From: JACDAE01 sp963717195
Lineage (GTDB): Bacteria > Chloroflexota > Ktedonobacteria > Ktedonobacterales > Ktedonobacteraceae
DNA length: 64,000 nucleotides
Direction: 5' to 3'
Assembly (NCBI GenBank): GCA_963717195.1
Contig: CAVQVR010000001.1
Span: 434,001-498,000 of the forward strand
Shown here piece after piece: positions 54,082 through 62,248 of this stretch. A program made the translations under genes and the position numbers. The notes below the pieces were generated by a model. It did no database searches. It saw nothing but the letters and a program-made list of their open reading frames with translations, and was not told where the DNA came from. Numbering within the stretch: the stretch's first letter is position 1; each line of letters begins with the position of its first letter.

Positions 54082-55131
54082 ATGAGAGTCTCATCAGCAA
54101 AACGGATTTTGCAGAGTTTAGCTATTGTATGTTTTGCCATGGCAATGCTGTCTGGCAGTTTTATTGTAACAACGACAAATCTCCACGCGGCAACAAGCGT
54201 TGGGACGCCAACCGATCCGAACATCAAATATATTGGCCGCTGGGATACAAGCTCCAGTAGCGTCGCTGTTAGCTATTGGCCCGGAGCCTACTTCAAAACT
54301 GCGTTCACTGGTAGGACGGTCAAGATCAAACTGGGCGGTGCAGTCAATATATTTGCGAGTATCGATAAGAAAGCAGATACCTTCTATGCTAACGCAAATG
54401 GAACGGTGAATCTCACCCCAACTCCACTGGCGGCAGGAACCCATACTCTACGCGTGGCAACGTACTCTGAACATGATGTGTTGAAATTTCAAGGGATTCT
54501 GTTGGACGCAGGCGCGAAAACAGTTATGCCTACGATCTCCTCGCAGCTCATCGAGTTTGTCGGAGATTCAATTACCGCAGGGGCAACTACAACCAAACAT
54601 GCACTCTCCGATTATGCCTGGTTAGTGGGAGAACAACTGGGGGTTGAGCATACGCAGATCGCTCAGGGTGGGATCTGTCTCTCTGATAGTACTCTGTGCA
54701 CGTCCACTGGCATTGGTATGAGCAGCCAATTTTTCAAATTGCAGACGATTTACTTCCCCAATTCACCGAATTGGAATTTTTCGCGCTACCAGGCTAATGT
54801 AGTGGTGATAAATCTGGGTACGAATGATAATGGTCACCACATCAGTGATACCGCGTTTCAGGCTACCTATGTCACGTTCATACAGAAAATACGTGCGAAG
54901 TATCCCTCTGCTGCCATTCTTGTGATGAGAACCTTTAAAGGATCGAAGGCTGCGGCGACGCTGAAGGCAGTTCAGGCTGTCAATGCCGCTGGCGATAAGA
55001 ATGTGCATTACATCGATACTACTGGATGGATAACGGCGGCTGACACAAATGATGGTTTACATCCTAGCGATGAAGGACACATAAAGGTGGCTAAGCATCT
55101 CGCCCCAATTGTTGCTTCCTATTTGGGGTAA
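54082..55131 (+). CDS. Secreted SGNH/GDSL esterase, CE2-like
   Basis: 349 residues with a signal peptide (hydrophobic ~8-28, cleavage near LHAAT). A ~100-residue beta-sandwich (IKYIGRWDTSSSSVAVSYWPGAYFKTAF) precedes the SGNH hydrolase: FVGDSITAG with the nucleophile Ser at ~163, QGGICL, LGTNDNG, and DGLHPSDEGH with the catalytic Asp/His. This two-domain order is that of CE2 acetyl-xylan/glucomannan esterases. GGGAGG is seven bases before the second ATG (54082); the first ATG (54079) is possible. With the GH5 gene nearby it suggests extracellular hemicellulose breakdown. Confidence 0.9.
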   Translation: MRVSSAKRILQSLAIVCFAMAMLSGSFIVTTTNLHAATSVGTPTDPNIKYIGRWDTSSSSVAVSYWPGAYFKTAFTGRTVKIKLGGAVNIFASIDKKADTFYANANGTVNLTPTPLAAGTHTLRVATYSEHDVLKFQGILLDAGAKTVMPTISSQLIEFVGDSITAGATTTKHALSDYAWLVGEQLGVEHTQIAQGGICLSDSTLCTSTGIGMSSQFFKLQTIYFPNSPNWNFSRYQANVVVINLGTNDNGHHISDTAFQATYVTFIQKIRAKYPSAAILVMRTFKGSKAAATLKAVQAVNAAGDKNVHYIDTTGWITAADTNDGLHPSDEGHIKVAKHLAPIVASYLG

Positions 55132-55197
55132 GTAAGTTCTCCGCTCCCGACAGAAACGTTGTTCGACAGAAGAGCATGGGGTATATGTGGGACACAC

Positions 55198-55232
55198 GGG
55201 CTTGTTCCACTTCGTTGCACCGCGCCCCTACT
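55198..55232. repeat. GGGCTTGTTCCAC-type repeat
   Basis: Begins CGGGCTTGTTCCACTTCGTT and ends in GCGCCCCTAC. A near copy lies at about 56789-56815 (AGGCTTGTTCCACTCCGTTG). Non-coding, between genes. Confidence 0.5.
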
Positions 55233-55320
55233 CTGGCATGGCATGTACAAGAGGTCAACGACGCCAAAAAACCTGCTGTTGAAAGATGGTGGAGATGAGG
55301 CACAGAGTCGAACACAGTTT

Positions 55321-55395
55321 CTGTCGGACGTGGCAGTCAGAGGCAGGAGCCTTCGCTGGTTGAAGGCTCCTGCCTCTGACTGCCACGTCCGACAG
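55321..55395. repeat. 34-bp perfect inverted repeat
   Basis: Left arm 55321-55354 (CTGTCGGACGTGGCAGTCAG...) and right arm 55362-55395 are exact complements with a 7-base loop. It lies between the converging SGNH and GH5 genes. No T-run follows. Such a long flawless stem suggests a recent mobile-element copy rather than an ordinary terminator. Confidence 0.85.
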
Positions 55396-55436
55396 CCAAA
55401 TGTGGATATGAGCGATGGACGCCGCACGTGCCTGTC

Positions 55437-55501
55437 TGTCCTCTGGATGGTTATGTGGCTTTCGAAGCCGCCGAAAGGGGTCAGGACCCCTCCAGAGGAC
55501 A
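55437..55501. repeat. 11-bp inverted repeat next to the GH5 stop codon
   Basis: TGTCCTCTGGA (55437-55447) and TCCAGAGGACA (55491-55501), with a 43-base loop that has its own pairing (GGCTTTCGAAGCC; GGGGTCAGGACCCC). It is 15 bp from the GH5 stop and could terminate that gene. Confidence 0.55.
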
Positions 55502-55515
55502 GGGGGACCAGGTTG

Positions 55516-56538
55516 TTACAGACCGTAAGAGTGCTTGAGGCGGCTCACTCCTGAGGCGTTGTTGTTACTGAGCCAGAGATTGGTGCCGCTGCCATGCAGC
55601 GTCTCCATGCTATAGCTATCCCCGTTGCGCAGGCCCGGCCAGTACACTGAGCCCATGCCCAGCGACCGGATGGTGTCGGTATCGGCCTGCACGTAGGCGA
55701 TGGAGTAGTTGCCGTTGATCGCGCCGTTGTAGTTCAGCCCCGTCGTCATCGGAGAGCCCCACTCGTCGACCACAGTGCGGGAGGCGCAGGAACCAATGCG
55801 ACTCTTGAGATCGTTGACCCAACCGGAGTAGCTCGTCTGGTGGGTGTTCCAGAAGCCGTAGTGGTGCAGGGAGAGGAATGTTCCGTTAAAGCGGCTGTCC
55901 GCACAGACGGAGGTAACGTTGTCGTTGTAACCAGTGCCACTAACGAAGATACGGTTCCTGGGGATCGAGGAGTAGGTACTAATCCACTGGGCGGCAATGT
56001 TGGCCCACGCGCTCTTGCTGTAACCGTATGGCTCGTTCATTGGCTCGAAGTAGACCTGGCCGTTGCCGGCGTACCTGGTGGTGACGGTCTTCCACATGGT
56101 CCAGAAGCTCGTCATGTTGTCGATCCGACCGTCCTTGGCAGAGCCAGTGCCCTCCCAGTAACTCAGGATCACTTTGAAGCCTTTGGCAGTGGCGGCGTCG
56201 ATCGCGCCGGTGTACGAGTTCCAGAAGGAACCATTCACGGTGTAGGGATTGATCGGCATCCTTACTGTGTTCGCGCTCAGATTCGTCGCGAATCCGCTGA
56301 TGATCGCGCTGGCTTTCGCATAGGTCGTGGCATAGCTATCCCCATTGTGCAGGCCTGACGGCACCACGGGATCATTGGCGTAGTTATCCCTCGGGTCTGC
56401 CCAGTTCACGCCCCTGAACTGATTGGTCGCTGCGTGTGCAGAGGTTATGTTTACGACCTGCATAACAACAAGTGTTGTGATCGTGAGAAACGCACCGAAC
56501 GCACAGGCAATTTGCATCCTGCGATGACGAAATATCAT
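55516..56538 (-). CDS. Secreted GH5-family glycoside hydrolase
   Basis: 340 residues with a signal peptide (hydrophobic ~10-30, AHAAT cleavage). TIM-barrel cellulase family (GH5/clan GH-A): TVRMPINPYTVN, KVILSYWEG, the acid/base E169 in YFEPMNEPYG, FLSLHHYGFW, and the nucleophile E259 in VVDEWGSP. It probably cleaves beta-1,4-glucan or mannan outside the cell. Start: ATG at 56538 lies six bases after AGGAGG; an ATG at 56544 abuts that site. The DNA looks GC-rich compared with its neighbours, compatible with acquisition from elsewhere. Confidence 0.92.
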   Translation of the reverse strand: MIFRHRRMQIACAFGAFLTITTLVVMQVVNITSAHAATNQFRGVNWADPRDNYANDPVVPSGLHNGDSYATTYAKASAIISGFATNLSANTVRMPINPYTVNGSFWNSYTGAIDAATAKGFKVILSYWEGTGSAKDGRIDNMTSFWTMWKTVTTRYAGNGQVYFEPMNEPYGYSKSAWANIAAQWISTYSSIPRNRIFVSGTGYNDNVTSVCADSRFNGTFLSLHHYGFWNTHQTSYSGWVNDLKSRIGSCASRTVVDEWGSPMTTGLNYNGAINGNYSIAYVQADTDTIRSLGMGSVYWPGLRNGDSYSMETLHGSGTNLWLSNNNASGVSRLKHSYGL

Positions 56539-56980
56539 TTTCATCCTCCTTGTAGATGAGACACCATGACAGTGCCTTTGAGACTGAAGATAGTTCTATC
56601 TTCTTCCTTCCTTGAAATCAGTCCACCTATTTTCTCATCAGAGAGCAAATATATTTGAGAAAGTCATGAGATCATGGACTGAAAACCGGCGAGAAGGCAT
56701 ATGCAGCAAACATGACCGTATTCCTTTCTGACACAACTATTCTCCTTTCAAATGTTATAGAGCTCCTACTCACTTTCGCCGAGGGGGGCGCACAGGCTTG
56801 TTCCACTCCGTTGCACCTACCCTGATCATTATCTCGCATCTTCACTGCGGCCATCGTACTCTCTTGATACACAAAGAAACAGAATGGGAAATCGATTGTG
56901 TAGCTCTATTGTCATAGAGTACTCGGGAAGAACAATCCTGTCAACCTTCCTGGCAAAATAGCGTACTTTGGGGTTAATTC
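56539..56980. other. Intergenic region upstream of the GH5 gene
   Basis: About 440 bases. It contains the GH5 ribosome site, AT-rich DNA that may hold promoters, and one copy of the GGCTTGTTCCAC repeat near 56789-56815. No gene recognised. Confidence 0.35.
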
Positions 56981-57190
56981 ATGATTTATAATGATATCTA
57001 TCACTATTCGTTGCAGGCATCAGCGAAAGATACGTTAAACAGGCAAATTCGCCGCGGGATCAGTGACGATGAGTTGGCGAAGTTGGTGATGAGGTTGCGT
57101 GATGAAAATATGTTGTGTTATGTGCAGGAAGAGGTTGAGTTGCAGGAGCCGCAGATTATTTGTTCCTTGGGAATTTTTGAGGATGTGTAG
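56981..57190 (+). CDS. Small protein of unknown function (possible C-terminal remnant)
   Basis: 69 residues: MIYNDIYHYSLQASAKDTLN..., an amphipathic helical segment RGISDDELAKLVMRLRDENML, then CYVQEEVELQEPQIICSLGIF. It looks like real protein but has only a weak ribosome site (TTGGGG). The sequence reminds me of the extreme C-terminus of large helicase-type proteins, so it may be a leftover of a longer gene; that is a weak impression. It stops inside a GTAGGGG palindrome. Confidence 0.45.
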   Translation: MIYNDIYHYSLQASAKDTLNRQIRRGISDDELAKLVMRLRDENMLCYVQEEVELQEPQIICSLGIFEDV

Positions 57191-57219
57191 GGGCCGCACG
57201 TTTACGACGCGACCCCTAC
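57187..57219. terminator. Palindromic element between convergent genes
   Basis: GTAGGGGCCGC (57187-57197) faces GCGACCCCTAC (57209-57219), of the GTAGGGG repeat family. It overlaps the stop of the 69-residue ORF and lies eight bases from the end of the RDD gene. Confidence 0.5.
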
Positions 57220-57227
57220 GATTAGGA

Positions 57228-57656
57228 TTAGCGGCGAACGACAACCGTGTTGGCGACACGATCACCGAGGCGCTGCCGTTGTGGCGATGTCCAGATGAGA
57301 ATTGCACCTACCAAGTATCCAAATAACCCATCAACGATACGCAAAAGGTTGCGAATGATTGATTCTGACCAGCTAATAGGAGAGCCATCCGTTTTTACTA
57401 CGCGTAAGCCAAGGATCCTTTTTCCTAGAGTCGCACCCTGAGTTGCCTCCAGACCAAATGTGTAGGCAATAGCAATAACGGTTACTACTAAATCTGCGAG
57501 AACCGGTACAGAGCGTAAAAGTGCGTAGATGATGCCATTAACGATACCCAGGATGATGACATCGATCAGAAGGGCGAGGAAACGCATTCCGACACCAACA
57601 TACTGCAATTGGGGCTGTGCTTGAGATTGTGGATAATAGATGGGATTTGCTTCCAT
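57228..57656 (-). CDS. RDD-family membrane protein
   Basis: 142 residues. After a Gln/Pro-rich N-terminus come the RDD signatures: GVGMRFLALLIDVIILGIVNGI (R and D in the first helix), a second helix VLADLVVTVIAIAYTFGLEATQGATLGKRILGLRVVK, and a third IRNLLRIVDGLFGYLVGAILIW followed by RQRLGDRVANTVVV. The family is membrane-embedded; some members act as ion antiporters but most are uncharacterised. Start: ATG at 57656 (MEANPIYYPQ) with AAAGGA upstream; codons before it back to 57806 lack a site. Confidence 0.9.
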   Translation of the reverse strand: MEANPIYYPQSQAQPQLQYVGVGMRFLALLIDVIILGIVNGIIYALLRSVPVLADLVVTVIAIAYTFGLEATQGATLGKRILGLRVVKTDGSPISWSESIIRNLLRIVDGLFGYLVGAILIWTSPQRQRLGDRVANTVVVRR

Positions 57657-57902
57657 ACGACAATTTTTCCTTTCAAAGAGAACAATAGACAACAAACAAG
57701 TCCAGAAGAAAAAAGTCACTCTTTCCCTGATGCCTGGAATAGAGAATACAGCAAACAAGAAAATAACCTTCCACGTAAATATAACCAAACTCTTCAATAT
57801 TGTCAATGAGGTATTCGCCTAGGGTCGCCAGCCCTGGTTGAATTGTTTGATGGTTGGATGGTTGGTTAAAAGGGTCAGTGAGAGAATGGGACCACGCGAG
57901 GG

Positions 57903-59258
57903 TCACAATTTCTGGGCGGTATACCATTTATATAGGATCTTCGTAGCGGGCTGGTTGGCGAGTTTCAGGGCACCAACATTATCCCATCCCCAGAAGAAAA
58001 TGCCGTCGATATTGGGATCTTGCATCGTATAGGAAAGGGCAGCATCACAGGCTGCGGATTGATACGAAGGGTCGATCGCGGCACTGGTCTGCACCTGACT
58101 CCAGGGATTATAAAGAGTATCCACATTTTGGCGATACCCGATCTCGGTAATCAGCAGCTTTTTACCAAGCTGGGCAGATGCAGCATCAAGGTATGTCCCT
58201 ATTTTCTCCTTCCACAATGCAGGGATGGTTGTGGGATCAACCTCTGTAGGAGAGGAAACGAGTGGAACATAGGTCGAAACACCAATCATGCCGAGATCTT
58301 TATTTTTCATCCATGATGGCAAGGTCAGATAGAGCGAAGACCAGTTCATATCGTAGACGATGGTGCCAGAAAAGATACTGCGCACATTGTCGATTAAAGT
58401 GTTCCATAAATCCGGTGATGCATTTTGCTGCATCCACTCGATTTCGGTACCTATCGCTACCTGTTCCACCTTCTCCTGTGCAGCCGCCTGTATATAGGGT
58501 TTTAAAGCGGCCCAATAACTGTCAAACCACTGTTGCTGCAACTGGTACGTATCCAGTTCTACATCTGCAGCCCAGGAACCATCCGGAGATTGGACGCCAA
58601 GTAGGGCCGTAAAAAACACATGATAGCCCATAGTATGAGCTGTACGGGCACCTTGAACAAAAGAAGCTACAGTAGGAGCTGCTCCACCGGCCACTACATT
58701 TGTTGAAGATGGTGTGGCTTGTAAAAAGAGTGCGGGCATTTGTATCCATCGGGCCGCTGTCTGCTGCTGAATAGCAGCTAATCCCTGCTGCCACGCCGTA
58801 TCCTTATCTGAATAGGCACCAGTCGACCACTCAGGAAAGACCATACCCCTTTGAAAATCTGGCCGGGCCACAGGTGGCAGTGGTGCTCTGGTTGGCACTG
58901 GCGTTGGAATAATAGCAGTACTCTTCTGAGGAGGAGATATTGTAGGAGTAGGGGCAACGACTGCTGTATGCGTCTGGTTGCCCTGTACATACAAAAATAT
59001 TTGCCAGCCACTGTAGAGCAAGATAGAAGCCATCAACACGACTGCAACGGATGTCCGTATGGTAGAGGAAGCTCCCCCTGAGCTTTTTGGTCGCGTGGGG
59101 GATAGCTGAGCCACCTGTACAGTTGGGGTGAGGGATACATCCGCGCTATCCGATTTTTGGGCACGCATCAAACGAACAATGGAGACCGTTAGCGTTACTA
59201 ACAGTATGATAACAAGCAACACGCCAATAAGCGTCAACAATAAATAAAGTGGTGGCAT
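57903..59258 (-). CDS. Membrane-anchored GH113-like TIM-barrel protein
   Basis: 451 residues. Two membrane segments (~5-29 and ~67-90) with a short cytoplasmic loop, then a Pro/Thr-rich spacer and an outer ~310-residue barrel. RGMVFPEWSTGAY, MGYHVFFTALLGVQ, VEQVAIGTEIEWMQ (candidate acid/base E272 or E274), LGMIGVSTYVPL, KLLITEIGYRQNVD (candidate nucleophile E372) and IDGIFFWGWDN match the GH113-type glycosidase pattern (beta-mannanase-like). Activity is inferred. GAGG lies nine bases before the ATG. It diverges from the methyltransferase gene. Confidence 0.78.
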   Translation of the reverse strand: MPPLYLLLTLIGVLLVIILLVTLTVSIVRLMRAQKSDSADVSLTPTVQVAQLSPTRPKSSGGASSTIRTSVAVVLMASILLYSGWQIFLYVQGNQTHTAVVAPTPTISPPQKSTAIIPTPVPTRAPLPPVARPDFQRGMVFPEWSTGAYSDKDTAWQQGLAAIQQQTAARWIQMPALFLQATPSSTNVVAGGAAPTVASFVQGARTAHTMGYHVFFTALLGVQSPDGSWAADVELDTYQLQQQWFDSYWAALKPYIQAAAQEKVEQVAIGTEIEWMQQNASPDLWNTLIDNVRSIFSGTIVYDMNWSSLYLTLPSWMKNKDLGMIGVSTYVPLVSSPTEVDPTTIPALWKEKIGTYLDAASAQLGKKLLITEIGYRQNVDTLYNPWSQVQTSAAIDPSYQSAACDAALSYTMQDPNIDGIFFWGWDNVGALKLANQPATKILYKWYTAQKL

Positions 59259-59613
59259 CTGTCATATCCTCTTAATATCAAAAAACATGATCAATCTAGC
59301 GCCTGCGAGAGAAGATGAGGCAGGCATCAAAACAGATACATACTATCCATTTCAGGGAGGAGCTATCAAATGGGCAAACGAAGCCAATAGAGCCTCCCCC
59401 CACCACCAATTTATATCTCTGCGATACAGTATATTATCATATGTAACTTCATTCATAAATCAGGCCGCCAAATTTCCTATTGAGCAAGAGGTGCGATCAA
59501 TCCATAGGCACGATTGATTGCGCCTGTATGGTGCAAGATAGAACGAAAATATCACATAAAAAGACATGGTGGTAAAATAACGGAAAAGACCAGAGAGAAA
59601 GAGGGCCGTACTC
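59259..59613. other. Divergent promoter region
   Basis: About 355 AT-rich bases between the GH113-like gene and the intact methyltransferase gene. No repeat, RNA or strong promoter pair stood out. Confidence 0.3.
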
Positions 59614-62190
59614 ATGGAGCGTGAGGAAAAGGTATTCGATGTTGAGAAAGCGACGAAAAAGTTCTATGATCGTTTCCAAAAAGAACACGCCATTTTTATG
59701 AGTGCAATTCGAGGCATTGAGGAAACGGACGAACAAAAGCCCGAAAGGCGTGCCTGGTATACATCTGTGATCCTCAACCAAGTGATGTTTCTTTACTTTT
59801 TACAGCAGCAAGGATTCCTTGATACAAAAAGTGTCGGTATGCGTGATGGTGATACCGATTATTTACGCAATCGATTACATATGGTGCAAGAACAGTATGG
59901 AAAAGATACAAATCATACGTATTATCGATCTTTCCTGCTGCGTCTTTTTTATGATGGTTTAAGCAAACATAAGCATACACCTGAGATAGAATGTCTGCTG
60001 GGTAAGGTGCCTTATCTGCATAGCGGACTTTTTTCTGTACATGCGCTGGAACGCGGGAACTGCGCGATTGAGATACCCGATAAAGCATTTGAGCGCATTT
60101 TTGCCTTCTTCGATGAATTTCGATGGCACCTGGAGCAGCGTCCATTGAGCGATGAGAGGGAGATTAATCCTGCTGTATTGGGCCAGATTTTCGAGAAGCA
60201 TATTAACCAGCAACAGATGGGAGCTTACTATACACGAGAAGATGTGAGCATGTATATTGCGAAAAATAGCATTTTGCCAGCGCTCTTTGACGCGGCTGAG
60301 CGGGCATGTCCACAGGTATTTGGGAAGGAAGAGGCATTATGGGGCTTCATACGGCACAATCCGGAGCGCTATATACCAGATGCGATACGCAACGAACAGC
60401 AGCTTCCAGGCGAGACTGAGCGTGAGTACACGGAACGGCGGGCGTACTATCTGCAACTGCGAGAACGAATTGGAAAGGGTGAACTCTGCTGTATTGATGA
60501 TTTCATTACATACAATCTGGCTATTGAGTGCTTTATAGAGGATTTTTTGCATAATATTGAAGAACCTGAAGTTATGTATATATTTTACCAGTGTCTTACA
60601 CGAATGACAATTCTCGATCCAACGTGTGGATCAGGAGCGTTTTTGTATGGAGCGCTGCGTGTGTTGGTACCAATATACGAGACATGCCTGCAGCAAATGA
60701 AAATCACGCCCACCGACCGGACCCGATCTATCACACCCACCGTAGGGACCCGATTTATCGCGTCCAGCGGGGAGGGAGAGGAAATAAACCTGGCCCTCGG
60801 CATCCTCAAGTCTATTATTAGCATGAACCTGTACGGGGTAGATATTATGGAGGAGGCAACAGAGCTATGTAAGTTGCGCCTCTTTTTACTACTGGTAGGA
60901 GCTGTTGAGAGCGTTGAAGAAATGGAGACGTTGGCAAAGGTTGATTTTCATATTCGAGCGGGGAATACATTAGTCGGGTTTCCCGAAATGGGGTCATTTG
61001 ATAGGGGGAAGCTGACTAAAGAGGGACAAAAAAGGCTGGATTGGGAACTGGCACGAGAATATGATGTTGATATCGAGAATGTCGAGAAATTTGAGCAGTG
61101 GAGAGAGAGTCATAAACCGTTTCATTGGAAAAGAGAGTTCGCGCAGATTGCGGACAGGGGAGGATTCGACTGTATTCTTGGGAACCCACCATATGTTGAA
61201 TATATAGAGAAAAAGTTTTCGTATCGTTTGCAGCATTTCAGTACACTCAGTTGCGGGAATCTGTATCCATGTGTGATTGAGCGCTGTCGGGCTTTGTTGT
61301 CGCCCCATGGCCGTTTAGGAATGATTGTGCCACTGGCAGCATTTGGCACGCGAAATATGATTCCATTAATTGAAGGAATACAACAATGGTTTGCGAGGAG
61401 CTGGATCTCGTTTTATCATTTTCGCCCTTCGATGCTTTTCTCTGGTGGAAAGGTCGCGAGCATTCCTACAGCAATTCTGCTGACTCGTATTGACGGACCA
61501 GAACAGAGATTTAGCACCTCTATTCTCAAATGGGCAACGGAGAATCGGCATTTGCTCTTTTCGACGCTCACGTATTGCCAGGTCACAGCTGCACACGACC
61601 CGAAAAATCGGCACTATTATGCAAAGTTTGGACGGACATGCGAGAACATCATCATGGAAAAGGTGCTGCGGCAGAGGTGCGTTGGAGATTATCTGGCCCG
61701 AACGCCCGGCGAGAACAGGATGTTTTATCGATCAGCGGGAGGACTCTACTGGAAGATCTTTCTCAATTTCCCCTGGCCGTATCAAAGTACCTCGAACAAG
61801 CAGTGCGTGTTTCAAAAAGAATATGAGTGCGATGTATTTGTAGCGATATTCAACAGTTCGCTGTTCTGGTGGTATTATAGCGTTACATTTGACACCTTCA
61901 ATCTCAAAGACTACATGCTCTTTGGTTTTCGCTTTACCTATCCGGAAGATAGAATAGTAATCGATGCATTAGGCGAGCGATGTAAGAGATTGATGGAGGA
62001 TTTTCGCAGGAACGCAAAGCACCTCAAGCGAGGTGAAACGGGGAGTTACACAATTTATGCCAGGAAATCGAAGCAGATTCTCGATGATATTGATGGAATC
62101 CTGGCACAGCATTATGGATTGAGTGATGAGGAGTTAGATTTTATCATACAGTATGACATAAAGTACCGTATGGGTACTGGTGAAATGTGA
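59614..62190 (+). CDS. Intact adenine-N6 DNA methyltransferase (Eco57I/PglX-like)
   Basis: 858 residues. An N-terminal helical region (ERRAWYTSVILNQVMFLYFLQQQGFLD) leads to HINQQQMGAYYTREDVSMYIAKNSI, SAM motif I LDPTCGSGAF 334-343, SMNLYGVDIMEEATELCKLRLF, and the catalytic motif IV NPPY 524-527. A C-terminal target-recognition region follows (residues ~600-800). This is the gamma-type order of Type IIG/BREX-PglX-like enzymes, but I see no N-terminal PD-ExK nuclease motif and no neighbouring restriction, BREX or DISARM genes, so it may be a solitary methylase. Codons 377-384 are an in-frame copy of the 24-bp repeat, in a loop after motif I. A damaged paralogue lies at 51417-53951. Confidence 0.9.
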   Translation: MEREEKVFDVEKATKKFYDRFQKEHAIFMSAIRGIEETDEQKPERRAWYTSVILNQVMFLYFLQQQGFLDTKSVGMRDGDTDYLRNRLHMVQEQYGKDTNHTYYRSFLLRLFYDGLSKHKHTPEIECLLGKVPYLHSGLFSVHALERGNCAIEIPDKAFERIFAFFDEFRWHLEQRPLSDEREINPAVLGQIFEKHINQQQMGAYYTREDVSMYIAKNSILPALFDAAERACPQVFGKEEALWGFIRHNPERYIPDAIRNEQQLPGETEREYTERRAYYLQLRERIGKGELCCIDDFITYNLAIECFIEDFLHNIEEPEVMYIFYQCLTRMTILDPTCGSGAFLYGALRVLVPIYETCLQQMKITPTDRTRSITPTVGTRFIASSGEGEEINLALGILKSIISMNLYGVDIMEEATELCKLRLFLLLVGAVESVEEMETLAKVDFHIRAGNTLVGFPEMGSFDRGKLTKEGQKRLDWELAREYDVDIENVEKFEQWRESHKPFHWKREFAQIADRGGFDCILGNPPYVEYIEKKFSYRLQHFSTLSCGNLYPCVIERCRALLSPHGRLGMIVPLAAFGTRNMIPLIEGIQQWFARSWISFYHFRPSMLFSGGKVASIPTAILLTRIDGPEQRFSTSILKWATENRHLLFSTLTYCQVTAAHDPKNRHYYAKFGRTCENIIMEKVLRQRCVGDYLARTPGENRMFYRSAGGLYWKIFLNFPWPYQSTSNKQCVFQKEYECDVFVAIFNSSLFWWYYSVTFDTFNLKDYMLFGFRFTYPEDRIVIDALGERCKRLMEDFRRNAKHLKRGETGSYTIYARKSKQILDDIDGILAQHYGLSDEELDFIIQYDIKYRMGTGEM
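60742..60765 (+). repeat. 24-bp repeat inserted in frame in the intact methyltransferase gene
   Basis: Identical to the copy at 18695 (core GGGACCCGATTTATCG). Immediately upstream (60718-60735) is a degraded second copy (GGACCCGATCTATCAC). Together they encode a ~20-residue polar loop after motif I. Confidence 0.85.
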
Positions 62191-62248
62191 GGTCCGGTAC
62201 AATCATAGCGTATTTAGTCCAGGTTATTGAACGTTGGGAAGGGCACAT

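Noticed and set aside
55840..56358. 172-codon + strand frame opposite the GH5 gene
   Set aside because: GH5 catalytic motifs are on the minus strand; this frame is a GC-rich shadow.
51417..62190. A BREX, DISARM or full restriction-modification system
   Set aside because: Only methyltransferase genes are present; I see no PglZ, BrxC, helicase or nuclease gene, and no PD-ExK motif in the intact enzyme.
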